Source: Chloroflexota bacterium
Lineage (GTDB): Bacteria; Chloroflexota; Anaerolineae; UBA4142; SHND01
Direction of reading: 5' to 3'
NCBI GenBank assembly: GCA_016209205.1
Contig: JACQWQ010000071.1
Location: 1-64,000 of the forward strand
Length of the DNA: 64,000 bases
Position 1 is the stretch's first letter; every line of letters begins with the position of its first letter. This document shows, piece by piece, positions 10,127 through 19,895 of this stretch. The notes beneath the pieces were generated by a model. It saw only the letters and a program-made list of their open reading frames with translations. It made no database searches and had not been told where the DNA came from. The translations under genes were made by a program, and so were the position numbers.

Positions 10127-10159
10127 GCAAAGCAGAGACGCGCGTTGTCTCTGCTTTGC
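10127..10159 (+). terminator. Stem-loop, likely terminator
   Basis: GCAAAGCAGAGAC-gcgcgtt-GTCTCTGCTTTGC perfect 13-bp stem. Confidence 0.55.
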
Positions 10160-10200
10160 CATTGATGGAACAATCCCGCTCCGCATAACGTATCTAAAGT

Positions 10201-11058
10201 ATGCAAGGTTCTTGTACGCCGCGTCGCTTGCGGCGTTTCCCAATCATTCTAGTCGGTTTCTCGCTGTGGATGCTCGCGCAGTGCGCGCCTGCAGCGGGCG
10301 AGCGAGTCAATACGCCTCTCGCTCCAACACCCATTTCCACCGTCGTCTTGAATAACGCAACTGCGACTACCGCACAGGCAAATCCAACCAACACCCCGGC
10401 GCCGCCCATCGTCTTGGTAGCCCCCCCCCTGACTTTTACGCCGTCAAATCCGATCCCACTCTCCGGAACCAGCATGTCAAAAGCGCCGCCGCGAAATACG
10501 ACCGAAGCCGCACAACAGCTGGTCCAAGCCCTCGAGCTCGCCTTGAATGAAATGCGCGTGGCGCAAACCAGCGACTCGCTTCAAGCGGCGCAAACGCACA
10601 GCCAAGCATCGTTGAACGTGCTCGTCGGTCAGTACGGACGCTGGTATTCGACGCGCAAGAATGATCCCTCGAACGGCTTGGGAGTCCTGCCCGGCGAAAT
10701 TCAGCCCCAAGGCGGCGCGGACCTCGATGGACCGCCCCAACCCACCTCCGGCTTGGCATTGCTGACGATGGGCACAAGCACAACGCCGTCGCCCGAACTC
10801 ACCACGCTGCTCGGCGATGTGAAACTGTGGCGGTCCAAGCCGCGCGCGGGGTACGACACCATCGCCAACGCGGTCAATTCTGCCGATACGACGCAAATAC
10901 AATTGGGCAAACTCGAAGGCAGCGTCCCGCGCGCGGTCGGCTGGCAGCGCCTCGCGCTCGCCGAATCCTCAAGCGTTAATCGAACGCGCGCCTTTGTCGC
11001 CCAAGCCATCGGCGAATTGGAAATCGCGTTAGAGTCCGCACGCGCCCTCGCACGATAG
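10201..11058 (+). CDS. Hypothetical lipoprotein
   Basis: N-terminal signal with FSLWMLAQCAPAAG lipobox and Thr/Pro-rich linker; no family recognised. Confidence 0.6.
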   Translation: MQGSCTPRRLRRFPIILVGFSLWMLAQCAPAAGERVNTPLAPTPISTVVLNNATATTAQANPTNTPAPPIVLVAPPLTFTPSNPIPLSGTSMSKAPPRNTTEAAQQLVQALELALNEMRVAQTSDSLQAAQTHSQASLNVLVGQYGRWYSTRKNDPSNGLGVLPGEIQPQGGADLDGPPQPTSGLALLTMGTSTTPSPELTTLLGDVKLWRSKPRAGYDTIANAVNSADTTQIQLGKLEGSVPRAVGWQRLALAESSSVNRTRAFVAQAIGELEIALESARALAR

Positions 11059-11077
11059 ATACTGAACACTGGCACTC

Positions 11078-11893
11078 TTGCATTTTGTCATTCAGAGTCC
11101 TGTGGCAACCAAACTTTTTTACTTGAGCATGTTGGTCGTATGGTTGTCCCTCACTGCATGTACCAGTCTCGAGCTCGCCCAAAATTCTCAAGGCGGCAAG
11201 CCAAGGGCCACGTCCGTGCACACCCCCACCACATTGGACCCTTCACGTCCGCTCTCAATTTCTGATGATTCCGTCATAAGCGACCAAGAGCTGCTCGCGT
11301 ACTTGAGCGGAACAACTCTGGATACGAATGTTGCAAAGGCGCAAGCACGCCTCTTTCGACAAGGACTGCGCTTTTATTTGATTGTCGTTTCTGCGGAATC
11401 CGTGAACTTGGAACAAGCGATTTATCGAGACCTCGTCAAACGCAATGTTCGCGCTACAACGGGTCCCGACGAAGGGTTTGACACGTCGCGTTTGAAATGC
11501 TATCCCAACTGTGTCTTTGTAGCAGCGTACGCGGTGAATACCCTCGGCATCGAATTCTGGGCGAATGTTTTACGCCACGAACAACGCCACATGGTTCAAG
11601 CTGCCAACAATCCGAATATGGCGCGTGATTTTCGTGACGCGCAGGGGAACTTTACGACGTATGCCGCTTTTGCGGAAGCGTGCGCGGACGAGGGGATTTG
11701 CGTTGCAGAAGAAATTTATCACGCGTCAGAGCGGATGCCCAAGCTACGAGCAACGCTCGGCGTGACCAACACCGCTCGCTTGGAGCGGGCGTGTCAAGGC
11801 GATACAGTCGCGTATCGCAATGTGGTAGAGACATACGAAGCCAAACTGGGCGAACGCGGCGCCTTTGCCAAGCTCTTTCCACCATACAAATAA
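11078..11893 (+). CDS. Hypothetical lipoprotein with HExxH motif (putative metallopeptidase)
   Basis: WLSLTACTS lipobox; NVLRHEQRHMVQAAN; TTG start or a later ATG is uncertain. Confidence 0.6.
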   Translation: MHFVIQSPVATKLFYLSMLVVWLSLTACTSLELAQNSQGGKPRATSVHTPTTLDPSRPLSISDDSVISDQELLAYLSGTTLDTNVAKAQARLFRQGLRFYLIVVSAESVNLEQAIYRDLVKRNVRATTGPDEGFDTSRLKCYPNCVFVAAYAVNTLGIEFWANVLRHEQRHMVQAANNPNMARDFRDAQGNFTTYAAFAEACADEGICVAEEIYHASERMPKLRATLGVTNTARLERACQGDTVAYRNVVETYEAKLGERGAFAKLFPPYK

Positions 11894-11923
11894 GCCACGC
11901 ACCGCGCCTTGCGCCAAAACAAA

Positions 11924-11953
11924 ACGCCCGTCCTGCGCAAACAGGGCGGGCGT
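11924..11953. terminator. Intrinsic terminator-like hairpin
   Basis: ACGCCCGTCCTG-cgcaaa-CAGGGCGGGCGT followed by T-rich sequence. Confidence 0.6.
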
Positions 11954-12012
11954 TTACGTTTCATCCTTCACGTTGTTCAGGACAGGCAGTTTCACGTTTC
12001 ACGCTTCCACAC

Positions 12013-12591
12013 TCAATCCAACCACGTCACCTTGGCATAAATTTGGCGCAGCGAAATTTCGCCCTCGATTGTCTTGAGCACGGCGACAGCGTCCAAATCA
12101 TTATAGATTTCTATCGTCCACTGTCCGCGTGGAATGCGCCGCAAGACCTCGACGTGCGCGCGTTCGGATTCGACCAGCACCAGTTCTTGGAGCGAAGGAA
12201 TCTTTTTGTAAAACTTGAATTTCGCGCCGCGATCATACGCGCGCGTCGAGGGCGACATCGCCTCGACGAGGACAATCGGATTGGTCAGGGTTGATTTGCT
12301 CTTTGGGTCAAACTGCATTTTGCCGCATACGACGGACACATCGGGATGGGTGTACAATTCTTCATCCTCGATCAAGATGCGCATGTCACTGTCGAACACG
12401 CGGCAAGGAGTTTGCGCCAACGCGTTATTCAAGGCGGTGATCATGTTTGCCGAAACCAAATTATGGTCGGGCGTGCCGCCCGCCATGTCATAAATCTTGC
12501 CGTCGTAAAATTCATGCTTGGTATCGGATACGTCTTCCAGCGCGAGATATTGTTCTGCCGTGAATTCGGTTGCCAATGAGCGTTTCAACAT
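12013..12591 (-). CDS. Uma2 family (DUF820) putative endonuclease
   Basis: EQYLALEDVSDTKHEFYDGKIYDMAGGTPDHNLVSANM...YTHPDVSVVCG; start at MLKRSLATEF. Confidence 0.85.
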   Translation of the reverse strand: MLKRSLATEFTAEQYLALEDVSDTKHEFYDGKIYDMAGGTPDHNLVSANMITALNNALAQTPCRVFDSDMRILIEDEELYTHPDVSVVCGKMQFDPKSKSTLTNPIVLVEAMSPSTRAYDRGAKFKFYKKIPSLQELVLVESERAHVEVLRRIPRGQWTIEIYNDLDAVAVLKTIEGEISLRQIYAKVTWLD

Positions 12592-12751
12592 ACGCGTCCC
12601 TCCGCGTGCAATTTTAGCAGTTGCATATTCACGTGTCAAAGCCAAAACAAAACGCCCGCCCCGTTGTCACAGAGCGAGCACTTGCTCTTTCCCTTTTGAA
12701 CGTTACTCCCTTTTGAACGTTACGGCGAACCGAACGAATCAATTCGTTACT

Positions 12752-12969
12752 ACGTTTCACGTTTCACGTTTCACGTTTCACGCTTCACGTTTCACGCTTC
12801 ACGCTTCACGTTTCACGTTTCACGCTTCACGTTTCACGTTTCACGTTTCACGTTTCACGTTTCACGTTTCACGCTTCACGTTTCACGCTTCACGTTTCAC
12901 GCTTCACGTTTCACGTTTCACGCTTCACGTTTCACGTTTCACGTTTCACGTTTCACGTTTCACGTTTCA
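12752..12969. repeat. Heptanucleotide tandem array (unit TTTCACG/CTTCACG; complement GTGAAAC/GTGAAGC), about 31 units
   Basis: Strict 7-bp period with T/C variants, directly readable. Confidence 0.97.
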
Positions 12970-15381
12970 CGCCTCTTTGAATTCGCCGGACAGCACTCCT
13001 TCGGATAACGGGTCTTCGATGAGTTGCTGAATTTTGCGCTTGAGCGGGCGCGCGCCAAATTGCTGATCGAACCCTTCCCGCGCCAGTTGTTCTTTGGCGG
13101 CATCGGTCATTTCCAGTTCGATGTTATGTTCTTCGAGGCGCGGCTCGAGCTGTCGCAGCTGTACGTCCACGATTTGCAGAATGTCGTCCCGGGTCAAGGC
13201 GCGGAATACGACAACGCCGTCAATACGATTGAGAAATTCGGGACGGAACAAGCGCTTGAGTTCGCCCATCAGTTTGTCGCGCATCTTGCCGTACGCATCT
13301 TCGATGGATTTCGCCTCGTCCTTTTTCACCGCGAACCCGAGATTGCTGTCGCGCTGAATCAAGTCCGCGCCGATGTTGGACGTCATGATAATAATCGTAT
13401 TGCGGAAATCTACCTTGCGCCCTTTGGCGTCTGCGAGATGACCCTCTTCCAAAATCTGCAAGAGAATGTTGAACGCTTCGGGATGCGCCTTTTCGATTTC
13501 GTCGAGCAGGATTACCGAGTAGGGGCGGCGGCGTATCGCTTCGGTCAATTGCCCGCCGTCTTCGTACCCGATATAGCCGGGCGGCGCGCCGACCAAACGC
13601 GCGACGGCGTGCCGTTCCATAAACTCGGACATGTCAATCTGAATCAGCGTATCCTCTTTGCCAAACATGAATTCGGCGAGCGTTTTCGCCAATTCCGTTT
13701 TGCCGACCCCGGTCGGTCCCAAGAAAATGAACGAGCCGATGGGGCGCTTGGGATCTTTGAACCCCGCGCGGGCGCGGCGCACGGCTTTGGAAATGATGTT
13801 AATCGCATCTTCTTGACCGACGATGCGTTCGTGCAGCGCGTGCTCCATCTTGAGCAAACGCGTCGTTTCGGCTTCCGAAATCTGCGTGAGCGGCACACCC
13901 GTCCACATCGAAACGACTTCGGCGATGTCCTCGGCGCCGACGATCGGCATCGCGCTGTCCGAGAATTCCGTAAAGTTTATTTGCGCCTGTTTCAATTTTT
14001 CTTTGACGGCGCGCTCGCGATTTTGCAATTCAATCGCTTCGTCAAACTCTTCGGAATCCATCGCTTCTTCCCGACGTTGTTGGAGCGTCTTTAAATCCTC
14101 GGTCAATTCATCCCACGCGGGCGGCTTGGGCACTTTGTACATGCGCACACGCGACGAGGCTTCGTCAATCAGATCAATGGCTTTGTCAGGCAAAAAGCGA
14201 TCGGTGACATAACGCGCCGCCAGCTGCGCTGCGCTGGTCAAGGCATCGTCGCCAATCTTGAGCGAGTGGTGTTGTTCGTAGCGTTCGCGCACCCCCTTCA
14301 AGATTTCAATCGTCTCTTCGACGCTCGGCTCTTCGACCTTGACCGGTTGAAAGCGGCGTTCGAGCGCGGCGTCGGATTCGATGTGCTTGCGATACTCTTC
14401 CAGCGTCGTCGCGCCCACACATTGCAATTCGCCGCGGCCCAAGGCGGGCTTGAGGATATTTGCCGCGTCTACCGCGCTGCCCGCCGCGCCCGCGCCGACG
14501 ACCATGTGAATTTCGTCAATGAACAAAATACTTTTGCTGCCCTTGATTTCGTCAATCACGCGCTTCATGCGCTCTTCAAACTGCCCGCGATAAATGGTCC
14601 CCGCGACCAACGACCCCACGTCGAGCTGCAGCACGCGTTTGCTCAACAATTGCTGCGGCACTTGGCCGGCGATGATGCGCTGCGCCAGCCCTTCCACAAT
14701 CGCGGTCTTGCCCACACCGGGTTCGCCAATCAACGCGGGATTGTTTTTGGTGCGGCGCGAGAGAATTTGAATCACGCGTTCGATCTCTTTTTGGCGTCCG
14801 ATGACGGGGTCCAGTTTATTTTCTTCGGCAAGGGAGGTAAGGTCTATCGCTAATTGATCCAACAGCGGCGTCTTGGATTCGCCGCGTTTTTGTTTCGAGC
14901 CGGAAGTTTTTTCTTGTTCGCCTTGGGCGGGCGCAGAATTCATGACTTCTTTGGCGAGGTTGGAACGCACCTTGTCCGGCGAGACGCCGAGCGATTTGAG
15001 GACATTGACCGCAATGCCGTCGCCTTCGCGAATGAGTCCGAGCAAGAGGTGCTCCGTGCCGATGTAATGATGTCCCATGCGCCGCGCTTCGTCCACCGCC
15101 AATTCGATCACGCGCTTGGTGCGCGGCGTAAGCGACAGGCGCGTCCCGGGCGCGGCTTGGCCGCGACCCACGATTTCTTCAATGACTTGGCGCACGCGCG
15201 TTTGGTCCAAACCCAAATCGCGCAGAACTTTGGCGGCAAGCCCTTCCTCTTCACGAATCAATCCCAGTAGAATGTGTTCTGTGCCGATGTAATTGTGATT
15301 CAAACGCTGCGCCTCTTCCTGAGCAAACGTCAATACACGGCGCGCGCGCTTGGTAAACTTGTCAAACTTATCGGACATCAC
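12967..15381 (-). CDS. clpC: ATP-dependent Clp protease ATP-binding subunit ClpC
   Basis: Double Clp N domain, two AAA modules ([31 protein letters not shown]), UVR-like linker; stop TGA lies in the heptamer array. Confidence 0.95.
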   Translation of the reverse strand: MMSDKFDKFTKRARRVLTFAQEEAQRLNHNYIGTEHILLGLIREEEGLAAKVLRDLGLDQTRVRQVIEEIVGRGQAAPGTRLSLTPRTKRVIELAVDEARRMGHHYIGTEHLLLGLIREGDGIAVNVLKSLGVSPDKVRSNLAKEVMNSAPAQGEQEKTSGSKQKRGESKTPLLDQLAIDLTSLAEENKLDPVIGRQKEIERVIQILSRRTKNNPALIGEPGVGKTAIVEGLAQRIIAGQVPQQLLSKRVLQLDVGSLVAGTIYRGQFEERMKRVIDEIKGSKSILFIDEIHMVVGAGAAGSAVDAANILKPALGRGELQCVGATTLEEYRKHIESDAALERRFQPVKVEEPSVEETIEILKGVRERYEQHHSLKIGDDALTSAAQLAARYVTDRFLPDKAIDLIDEASSRVRMYKVPKPPAWDELTEDLKTLQQRREEAMDSEEFDEAIELQNRERAVKEKLKQAQINFTEFSDSAMPIVGAEDIAEVVSMWTGVPLTQISEAETTRLLKMEHALHERIVGQEDAINIISKAVRRARAGFKDPKRPIGSFIFLGPTGVGKTELAKTLAEFMFGKEDTLIQIDMSEFMERHAVARLVGAPPGYIGYEDGGQLTEAIRRRPYSVILLDEIEKAHPEAFNILLQILEEGHLADAKGRKVDFRNTIIIMTSNIGADLIQRDSNLGFAVKKDEAKSIEDAYGKMRDKLMGELKRLFRPEFLNRIDGVVVFRALTRDDILQIVDVQLRQLEPRLEEHNIELEMTDAAKEQLAREGFDQQFGARPLKRKIQQLIEDPLSEGVLSGEFKEA

Positions 15382-16027
15382 GTGTCACCTCGATCATTCC
15401 GTTTCATGCTGACCGGCATATCCAGCGTAACGTCTCTGCGGGTTAGCTCTGCGGGTCAGGACCAGAGCTGTGCGAGTCCGAATCGAACACCGAACAGTCT
15501 AGTAATTTGAGACTCTGTCGCAACGCGGTTTTACAAGCCGTCGAGAGTGGTCTATTTTTCTGGTCAACACTTGGATGCACGGGCGCAGGCATTCTTACGC
15601 TCGCCAGTGGCAATCCAATTCAGCTAGACCGACAAACCAAATCTGCAACCACGTCTTGCTGCTGCACCATCACGCACGATATATGGTATGGGCATTTACG
15701 TGATGTGGTCTCCGTGTGTAACGCCGTCGGGCTGCGACATGTAATTCGCACTTGTTAGACGGCGGCGCGAGTCTCTGCGTTCAATACACTGTTCCTGAAT
15801 TTCAAGACCTTTGCCAAGACCTGTTTTCTTTGCTTTGCTTGACAAGAAAACGGATTTTGGGGCGGTTTGCTCATTCTCGGCAAAGGAATTGGAATCCGGG
15901 AATGACACATAACGTATTCTAAAACGAACGCGCCGCAAGCGCAATGGCGCCAATGGCTGATGCGCTGTCGACGCGATGTTTCGCTGCGATGAAGGAATAG
16001 CGAATGAAAAAGGGCAATGAGACACAA

Positions 16028-16059
16028 AAGGCGTCCACAGTGCCTCAGCAGGACGCCTT
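16028..16059 (-). terminator. Intrinsic terminator of the S1-domain gene
   Basis: AAGGCGTCC ... GGACGCCTT stem; T-rich tract (cttttgtg) on the minus strand. Confidence 0.6.
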
Positions 16060-16067
16060 ACTCTATG

Positions 16068-17369
16068 TTACTCGGTTTTGGTTTCGGCAGCATCAAGCTC
16101 TTGTGGCGCGCCATCCGCCTGCTCATCCCACTCTTCGGCATCTTGCTGATCGTACTCGCTATAGTCTTGGTCATTGACGCGCTTGAGCGAAAGTCCCAAA
16201 CGACGCTTGGCCGAATCAATCTTGATGACGCGCAGTTGATACACTTCGCCTTCTTTCACGACTTCTTTGGGATGGTTGATCCGTTTGTCGGACAATTCCG
16301 AAACGTGAATCAACCCCTCAATGCCATCGTCCACGCGCGCGAATGCGCCAAAGGAAGCGAGTTTTGTAATCGTGCCACTCACCAACTGCCCGACGGCGTA
16401 GCGATCCTCAATCGTCGTCCACGGCTCGGGCGCCAGACGTTTCATCGAAAGCGCAATGCGATTCTTGTTGCGATCAATCCCGAGCACTTGAACTTGTACG
16501 GTATCGCCGGGTTTGACGATCTCCTTCGGGTGTCCGATTTTCGACCAGGACAATTCCGAAACGTGAATCAACCCGTCCAAGCCGCCGAGGTCTACAAAGA
16601 CGCCGAAATCGGCAACACTCGTCACAGTGCCGGTGCGTACGTCACCGTCTTGGATTTCTTCCAAGAGGCGCGCTTTGGCGTCCCGCCGCACTTCACGCAT
16701 TGCCGCGCGCTCGGAAAGGATCAGCCGATTGCGCGCGCGATCAATTTCAATAATCTTGAGTTTGAGTTTCTTGCCTGTTTGCGCCGCAAGGTCTGCTTCG
16801 GTCAGATCGCGTTCCCCACGTCCGCGCGACGCAATTTCCAATTGGGACGCGGGCACAAAGCCGCGAATTTTTCCAACGCGTACAATCAACCCACCCTTGT
16901 TGTAACCGGCAACCTGAGCTTCGATGATCGCGTCCGCTTTTTGTGAAACTTCGGCGTCGCGCCAATCCCGTTCTTCTTGAGCGCGCGCAACGGAAAGAAC
17001 GGTGAGACCTTCCTGATCTTCGGATTTCAAAACAAAGGCGAGAATTTCATCGCCGACCTGCGGGCGTTTGCCTTCGCGCGCTAATTCTTCGACTTCTTTG
17101 GACGCGATAATCGCCTCAGATTTGGTGCCGATGTCAACCAAAACTTCGTGCGGCGCGGCGCGTACGACCACGCCCGATACAATATCCCCATATTTGGGGC
17201 GCTTGTACGTGTATTCTTCCGCCGACAGCGATGCCATGAAATTGGCATTCTTGTCGTTGGCTGCCTTGGGCGCAGTCTTTTTTTGTGAGACGACAGGTTT
17301 GGTCGCTTCACTAGAGTTTTGTGAGGTTTCTCCTCCCTGGGGCGCCTGGCTCCCGTGAACCGAATCCAT
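16068..17369 (-). CDS. rpsA: S1 RNA-binding domain protein / 30S ribosomal protein S1-like
   Basis: Repeated S1 motifs (GTVTSVADFGVFVDLGGLDGLIHVSELSW; GTITKLASFGAFARVDDGIEGLIHVSEL); start at MDSVHGSQ with SD GGAG. Confidence 0.88.
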   Translation of the reverse strand: MDSVHGSQAPQGGETSQNSSEATKPVVSQKKTAPKAANDKNANFMASLSAEEYTYKRPKYGDIVSGVVVRAAPHEVLVDIGTKSEAIIASKEVEELAREGKRPQVGDEILAFVLKSEDQEGLTVLSVARAQEERDWRDAEVSQKADAIIEAQVAGYNKGGLIVRVGKIRGFVPASQLEIASRGRGERDLTEADLAAQTGKKLKLKIIEIDRARNRLILSERAAMREVRRDAKARLLEEIQDGDVRTGTVTSVADFGVFVDLGGLDGLIHVSELSWSKIGHPKEIVKPGDTVQVQVLGIDRNKNRIALSMKRLAPEPWTTIEDRYAVGQLVSGTITKLASFGAFARVDDGIEGLIHVSELSDKRINHPKEVVKEGEVYQLRVIKIDSAKRRLGLSLKRVNDQDYSEYDQQDAEEWDEQADGAPQELDAAETKTE

Positions 17370-17483
17370 TAAATTAACTCCGACGTGCCGTGGTGGTGAC
17401 GTAGCAAATGTGATCGGCAAAATTTCTGCCGACACAAATCATTATAGACGAAAAGAGTGATTTGGCAACTGACTGAATGGGTA

Positions 17484-17590
17484 AGGTGACGAGTGACGGG
17501 TGACAGGGAAACTCATGTCACAAGTCACAAGTCACAAGTCACAAGTTACAAGTCACAAGTCACAAGTCACCTGTCACTTGTCCCTTGCCA
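17484..17590. repeat. Heptamer arrays (GTGACGG/GTGACAG then CACAAGT x6 plus variants)
   Basis: GTGACGA GTGACGG GTGACAG; CACAAGT CACAAGT CACAAGT TACAAGT CACAAGT CACAAGT CACCTGT CACTTGT. Confidence 0.93.
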
Positions 17591-17591
17591 C

Positions 17592-17975
17592 TCAGTTTGC
17601 CACCGCAATCGCTTCAATTTCGACCAGGGCACCCGCAGGCAAACGTCCGGCTTGAATCGTCGAACGCGCGGGCGGCTGCTCGGCGAAAAATTCTGCATAC
17701 ACCGCGTTCATGGCTTGAAAATCATCTAGATTCGCAAGAAACACGGTCGTTTTCATTACACGGCTCAGCGAACTGCCCGCCGCTTCCAACACATTGCTCA
17801 AATTGGTCAACACGCGACGCGTTTGTACCGCAATGTCGCCTTGTACCAATTTCATGGTCGCGGGGTCAAGCGAAATTTGTCCCGCACAAAAAATCAGATC
17901 ACCTGTCCGAACGGCTTGTGAATAGGGTCCAATCGCTTTCGGCGCATTTTCGGTGTGAATGATTCGACGTTCCAT
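17592..17975 (-). CDS. ridA: RidA family protein (reactive intermediate/imine deaminase)
   Basis: APKAIGPYSQAVRTGDLIFCAGQISLDP...PARSTIQAGRLPAGALVEIEAIAV. Confidence 0.93.
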   Translation of the reverse strand: MERRIIHTENAPKAIGPYSQAVRTGDLIFCAGQISLDPATMKLVQGDIAVQTRRVLTNLSNVLEAAGSSLSRVMKTTVFLANLDDFQAMNAVYAEFFAEQPPARSTIQAGRLPAGALVEIEAIAVAN

Positions 17976-17993
17976 GTTCCCCTCTTTGTACAG

Positions 17994-18082
17994 TTATCAG
18001 TGATCAGTGATCAGTCATCAGTCACTGTTCACTGCTCACTGGTTACTGATGACTGATCACTGGTCACTGATACACTGTCACT
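17994..18082. repeat. Heptamer array (TGATCAG/TCACTGA variants)
   Basis: TTATCAG TGATCAG TGATCAG TCATCAG TCACTGT TCACTGC TCACTGG TTACTGA TGACTGA TCACTGG TCACTGA. Confidence 0.93.
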
Positions 18083-18986
18083 GCGGACAATCTGCAAACG
18101 TGTTGTCCTCGACGACGATGTTATTTGAATGTTCCGCGCGGCAGTCCATCACGCGATTGTCGTTCGTGTAATTGCCGCTGACGAGCGCCCACGAGGCATA
18201 GCCGAGCCAGAACGCGTAGTTGTTGCGCTGGAGCTCGTTGCCGATAAAACGGTTATCGTGCGAAAAGGTCGCCTCGATACCGTTGGCGACATTGTCGTTG
18301 AGCGTGTTCCAATAAAACGCGTTGTTGTGACTCGCGCGGTCGGGTGTGTTGCCCTGATAAATTCCATCCCCGGAAAAATTCGCTGTATTGCCGACGACGG
18401 TCGTGTTGTCGCTGTTGACCAGCACGATGCCGGCGGATTCGCAGCCCGCGTTGCGTCCCCATTCGGGACAGCTGCGATTGTTGTAACTGGCGACGTTGTC
18501 TTCGACGCGATTGCCGGTCGAATTGAGCAAGCGAATGCCCCACCCGCGATTGTTGCTGGCGTCACTCCCGCGCAGGGTATTATTTCCACCTTGTACAATT
18601 TGGATGCCTTGCACGTTCCCGCGCGCGGTGACGTTTTGAATGACCGAATTGGTGACATTGTGAAACATCATTCCGCCCTTGGGCGCCCAACCGCCCAAAT
18701 CGAGAATCGAATTGTCGTCTACGTGATTGCCGCTGAAATCGGAATTGCGCACGATCACATCGGACGAATCGGCGACGAGCAAGCCGAGGTCGAACCCCTT
18801 GACGGTGCAGTTTTGAATAATGACGCCGGTCTTGCCTTGAACGACAATACCCGTCTCGCTGCCATTGCCGACGATGACGGGGCGTCCTTCGGCTTGGCAG
18901 TCAATCACTTGATTGTTTTGTTGAACGACCAGCGGCTGAGACGAGGGCGGAAGAAGCAGGGAAAGTATGAGAAAGAGTTCGCGCAT
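18078..18986 (-). CDS. Right-handed parallel beta-helix (NosD-like) secreted protein
   Basis: Signal peptide and many N-rich beta-helix repeats (NNTLRGSDASNNRGWGIRLLNSTGNRVEDNVASYN). Confidence 0.8.
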   Translation of the reverse strand: MRELFLILSLLLPPSSQPLVVQQNNQVIDCQAEGRPVIVGNGSETGIVVQGKTGVIIQNCTVKGFDLGLLVADSSDVIVRNSDFSGNHVDDNSILDLGGWAPKGGMMFHNVTNSVIQNVTARGNVQGIQIVQGGNNTLRGSDASNNRGWGIRLLNSTGNRVEDNVASYNNRSCPEWGRNAGCESAGIVLVNSDNTTVVGNTANFSGDGIYQGNTPDRASHNNAFYWNTLNDNVANGIEATFSHDNRFIGNELQRNNYAFWLGYASWALVSGNYTNDNRVMDCRAEHSNNIVVEDNTFADCPQ

Positions 18987-19115
18987 GGACCAAATCGGCG
19001 GTGCAGAGAATTTCGCGCGTCATTTATAACATAGCCCGCAGTTTTTGCAAAAGAGACAAAACGATCGTTCGCGCACGGCGCAACTTGTCAAGGTAAACGG
19101 CGTTTTAGTATTGGC

Positions 19116-19148
19116 GGGCAGCAACGGAACCCGGTTCCGTTGCTGCCC
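19116..19148. promoter_or_regulatory. Perfect 16-bp palindrome (1-nt loop) just upstream of the HAD gene
   Basis: GGGCAGCAACGGAACC-C-GGTTCCGTTGCTGCCC, 17 nt before ATG 19166. Confidence 0.6.
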
Positions 19149-19165
19149 CATCACATGGAGGCGCA

Positions 19166-19831
19166 ATGAATTGTTTTGTGGCAAGCGACTTGGAAGGCAC
19201 GCTCACCGCAGGCGAAGCGTGGCGCGGCATCGGCGCGTATTTGAAAGCGCACGGGCGCGCGAATGCATATCGCCGCTTTATGGCGACGCATTTTCCCGGC
19301 GCAATCCTCGCCAAAGCAGGCATCGTTGACAAGCAAACATTCAAAAATCGCTGGCTCGCGGATCAGGCAAAATTATTGCGCGGCTATTCTCGAGTCGAGG
19401 TAGAGACGCTGGCAGAGTGGGTCGCGGAAAACGAAATGTGGGCGAAACGGCGCGTTGCGGTCGTGGACGAATTGACAAAACATCACGCGAGCGGCTGCAC
19501 AGTTTTGATTGCGTCGGGCGCGTACGAACCCATCACGAATGCGTTCGCGCGCAAGCTGAATTTGGAACGCGTGCGCGGTGTCAGCACGCCGCTCGAAATG
19601 GTGAACGGACGTGCGACGGGAAAACTCGCGGCGGCGATTGGCGTGGACGCAGTAAAAGCCCAACGCGTGCGCGAACAAATTGGCGACGGCGCGCTCGTCG
19701 CCGCGTACGGCGATACCGGAGCCGACGCGCCGCTGTTGGAATTGAGCCGACAACCCGTTGCCGTTGCGCCCGACGAAGCATTACGAAAAATCGCCAACGC
19801 GAAAGGTTGGCGCATTCTTGAAGGGGAATAA
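19166..19831 (+). CDS. HAD-superfamily (IB-like) phosphatase
   Basis: FVASDLEGTLTAGEAWRG, ASGAYEPITNAFA, YGDTGADAPLLELS. Confidence 0.8.
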   Translation: MNCFVASDLEGTLTAGEAWRGIGAYLKAHGRANAYRRFMATHFPGAILAKAGIVDKQTFKNRWLADQAKLLRGYSRVEVETLAEWVAENEMWAKRRVAVVDELTKHHASGCTVLIASGAYEPITNAFARKLNLERVRGVSTPLEMVNGRATGKLAAAIGVDAVKAQRVREQIGDGALVAAYGDTGADAPLLELSRQPVAVAPDEALRKIANAKGWRILEGE

Positions 19832-19873
19832 AAATTTGCAATCCTCATTCCATTCGGAATGACATGCTTTGTA

Positions 19874-19895
19874 AGATTCGTGTTATTCGTGGACT
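19874..19895. repeat. Nonamer (CACGAATAA) repeat abutting the purA stop codon
   Basis: Minus strand: TAG-TCCACGAATAACACGAATC. Confidence 0.65.

Noticed and set aside
8952-10130. 392-aa minus-strand ORF
   Set aside because: Antisense shadow of the BNR gene; no domain or RBS evidence.
12752-12969. Possible CRISPR array
   Set aside because: Units are 7 bp, contiguous, with no spacers; no cas genes in the window.
12518-13030. 170-aa ORF with [14 protein letters not shown] repeats
   Set aside because: It is the translation of the non-coding heptamer array; 7-bp units rotate through all frames, giving an artificial stop-free ORF.
13024-14094. 356-aa plus-strand ORF
   Set aside because: Antisense to clpC; composition is a shadow of the high-GC coding strand.
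15390-16020. RNA gene in the clpC-S1 spacer
   Set aside because: No tRNA cloverleaf, rRNA or riboswitch consensus recognised; ORFs here have no family resemblance.
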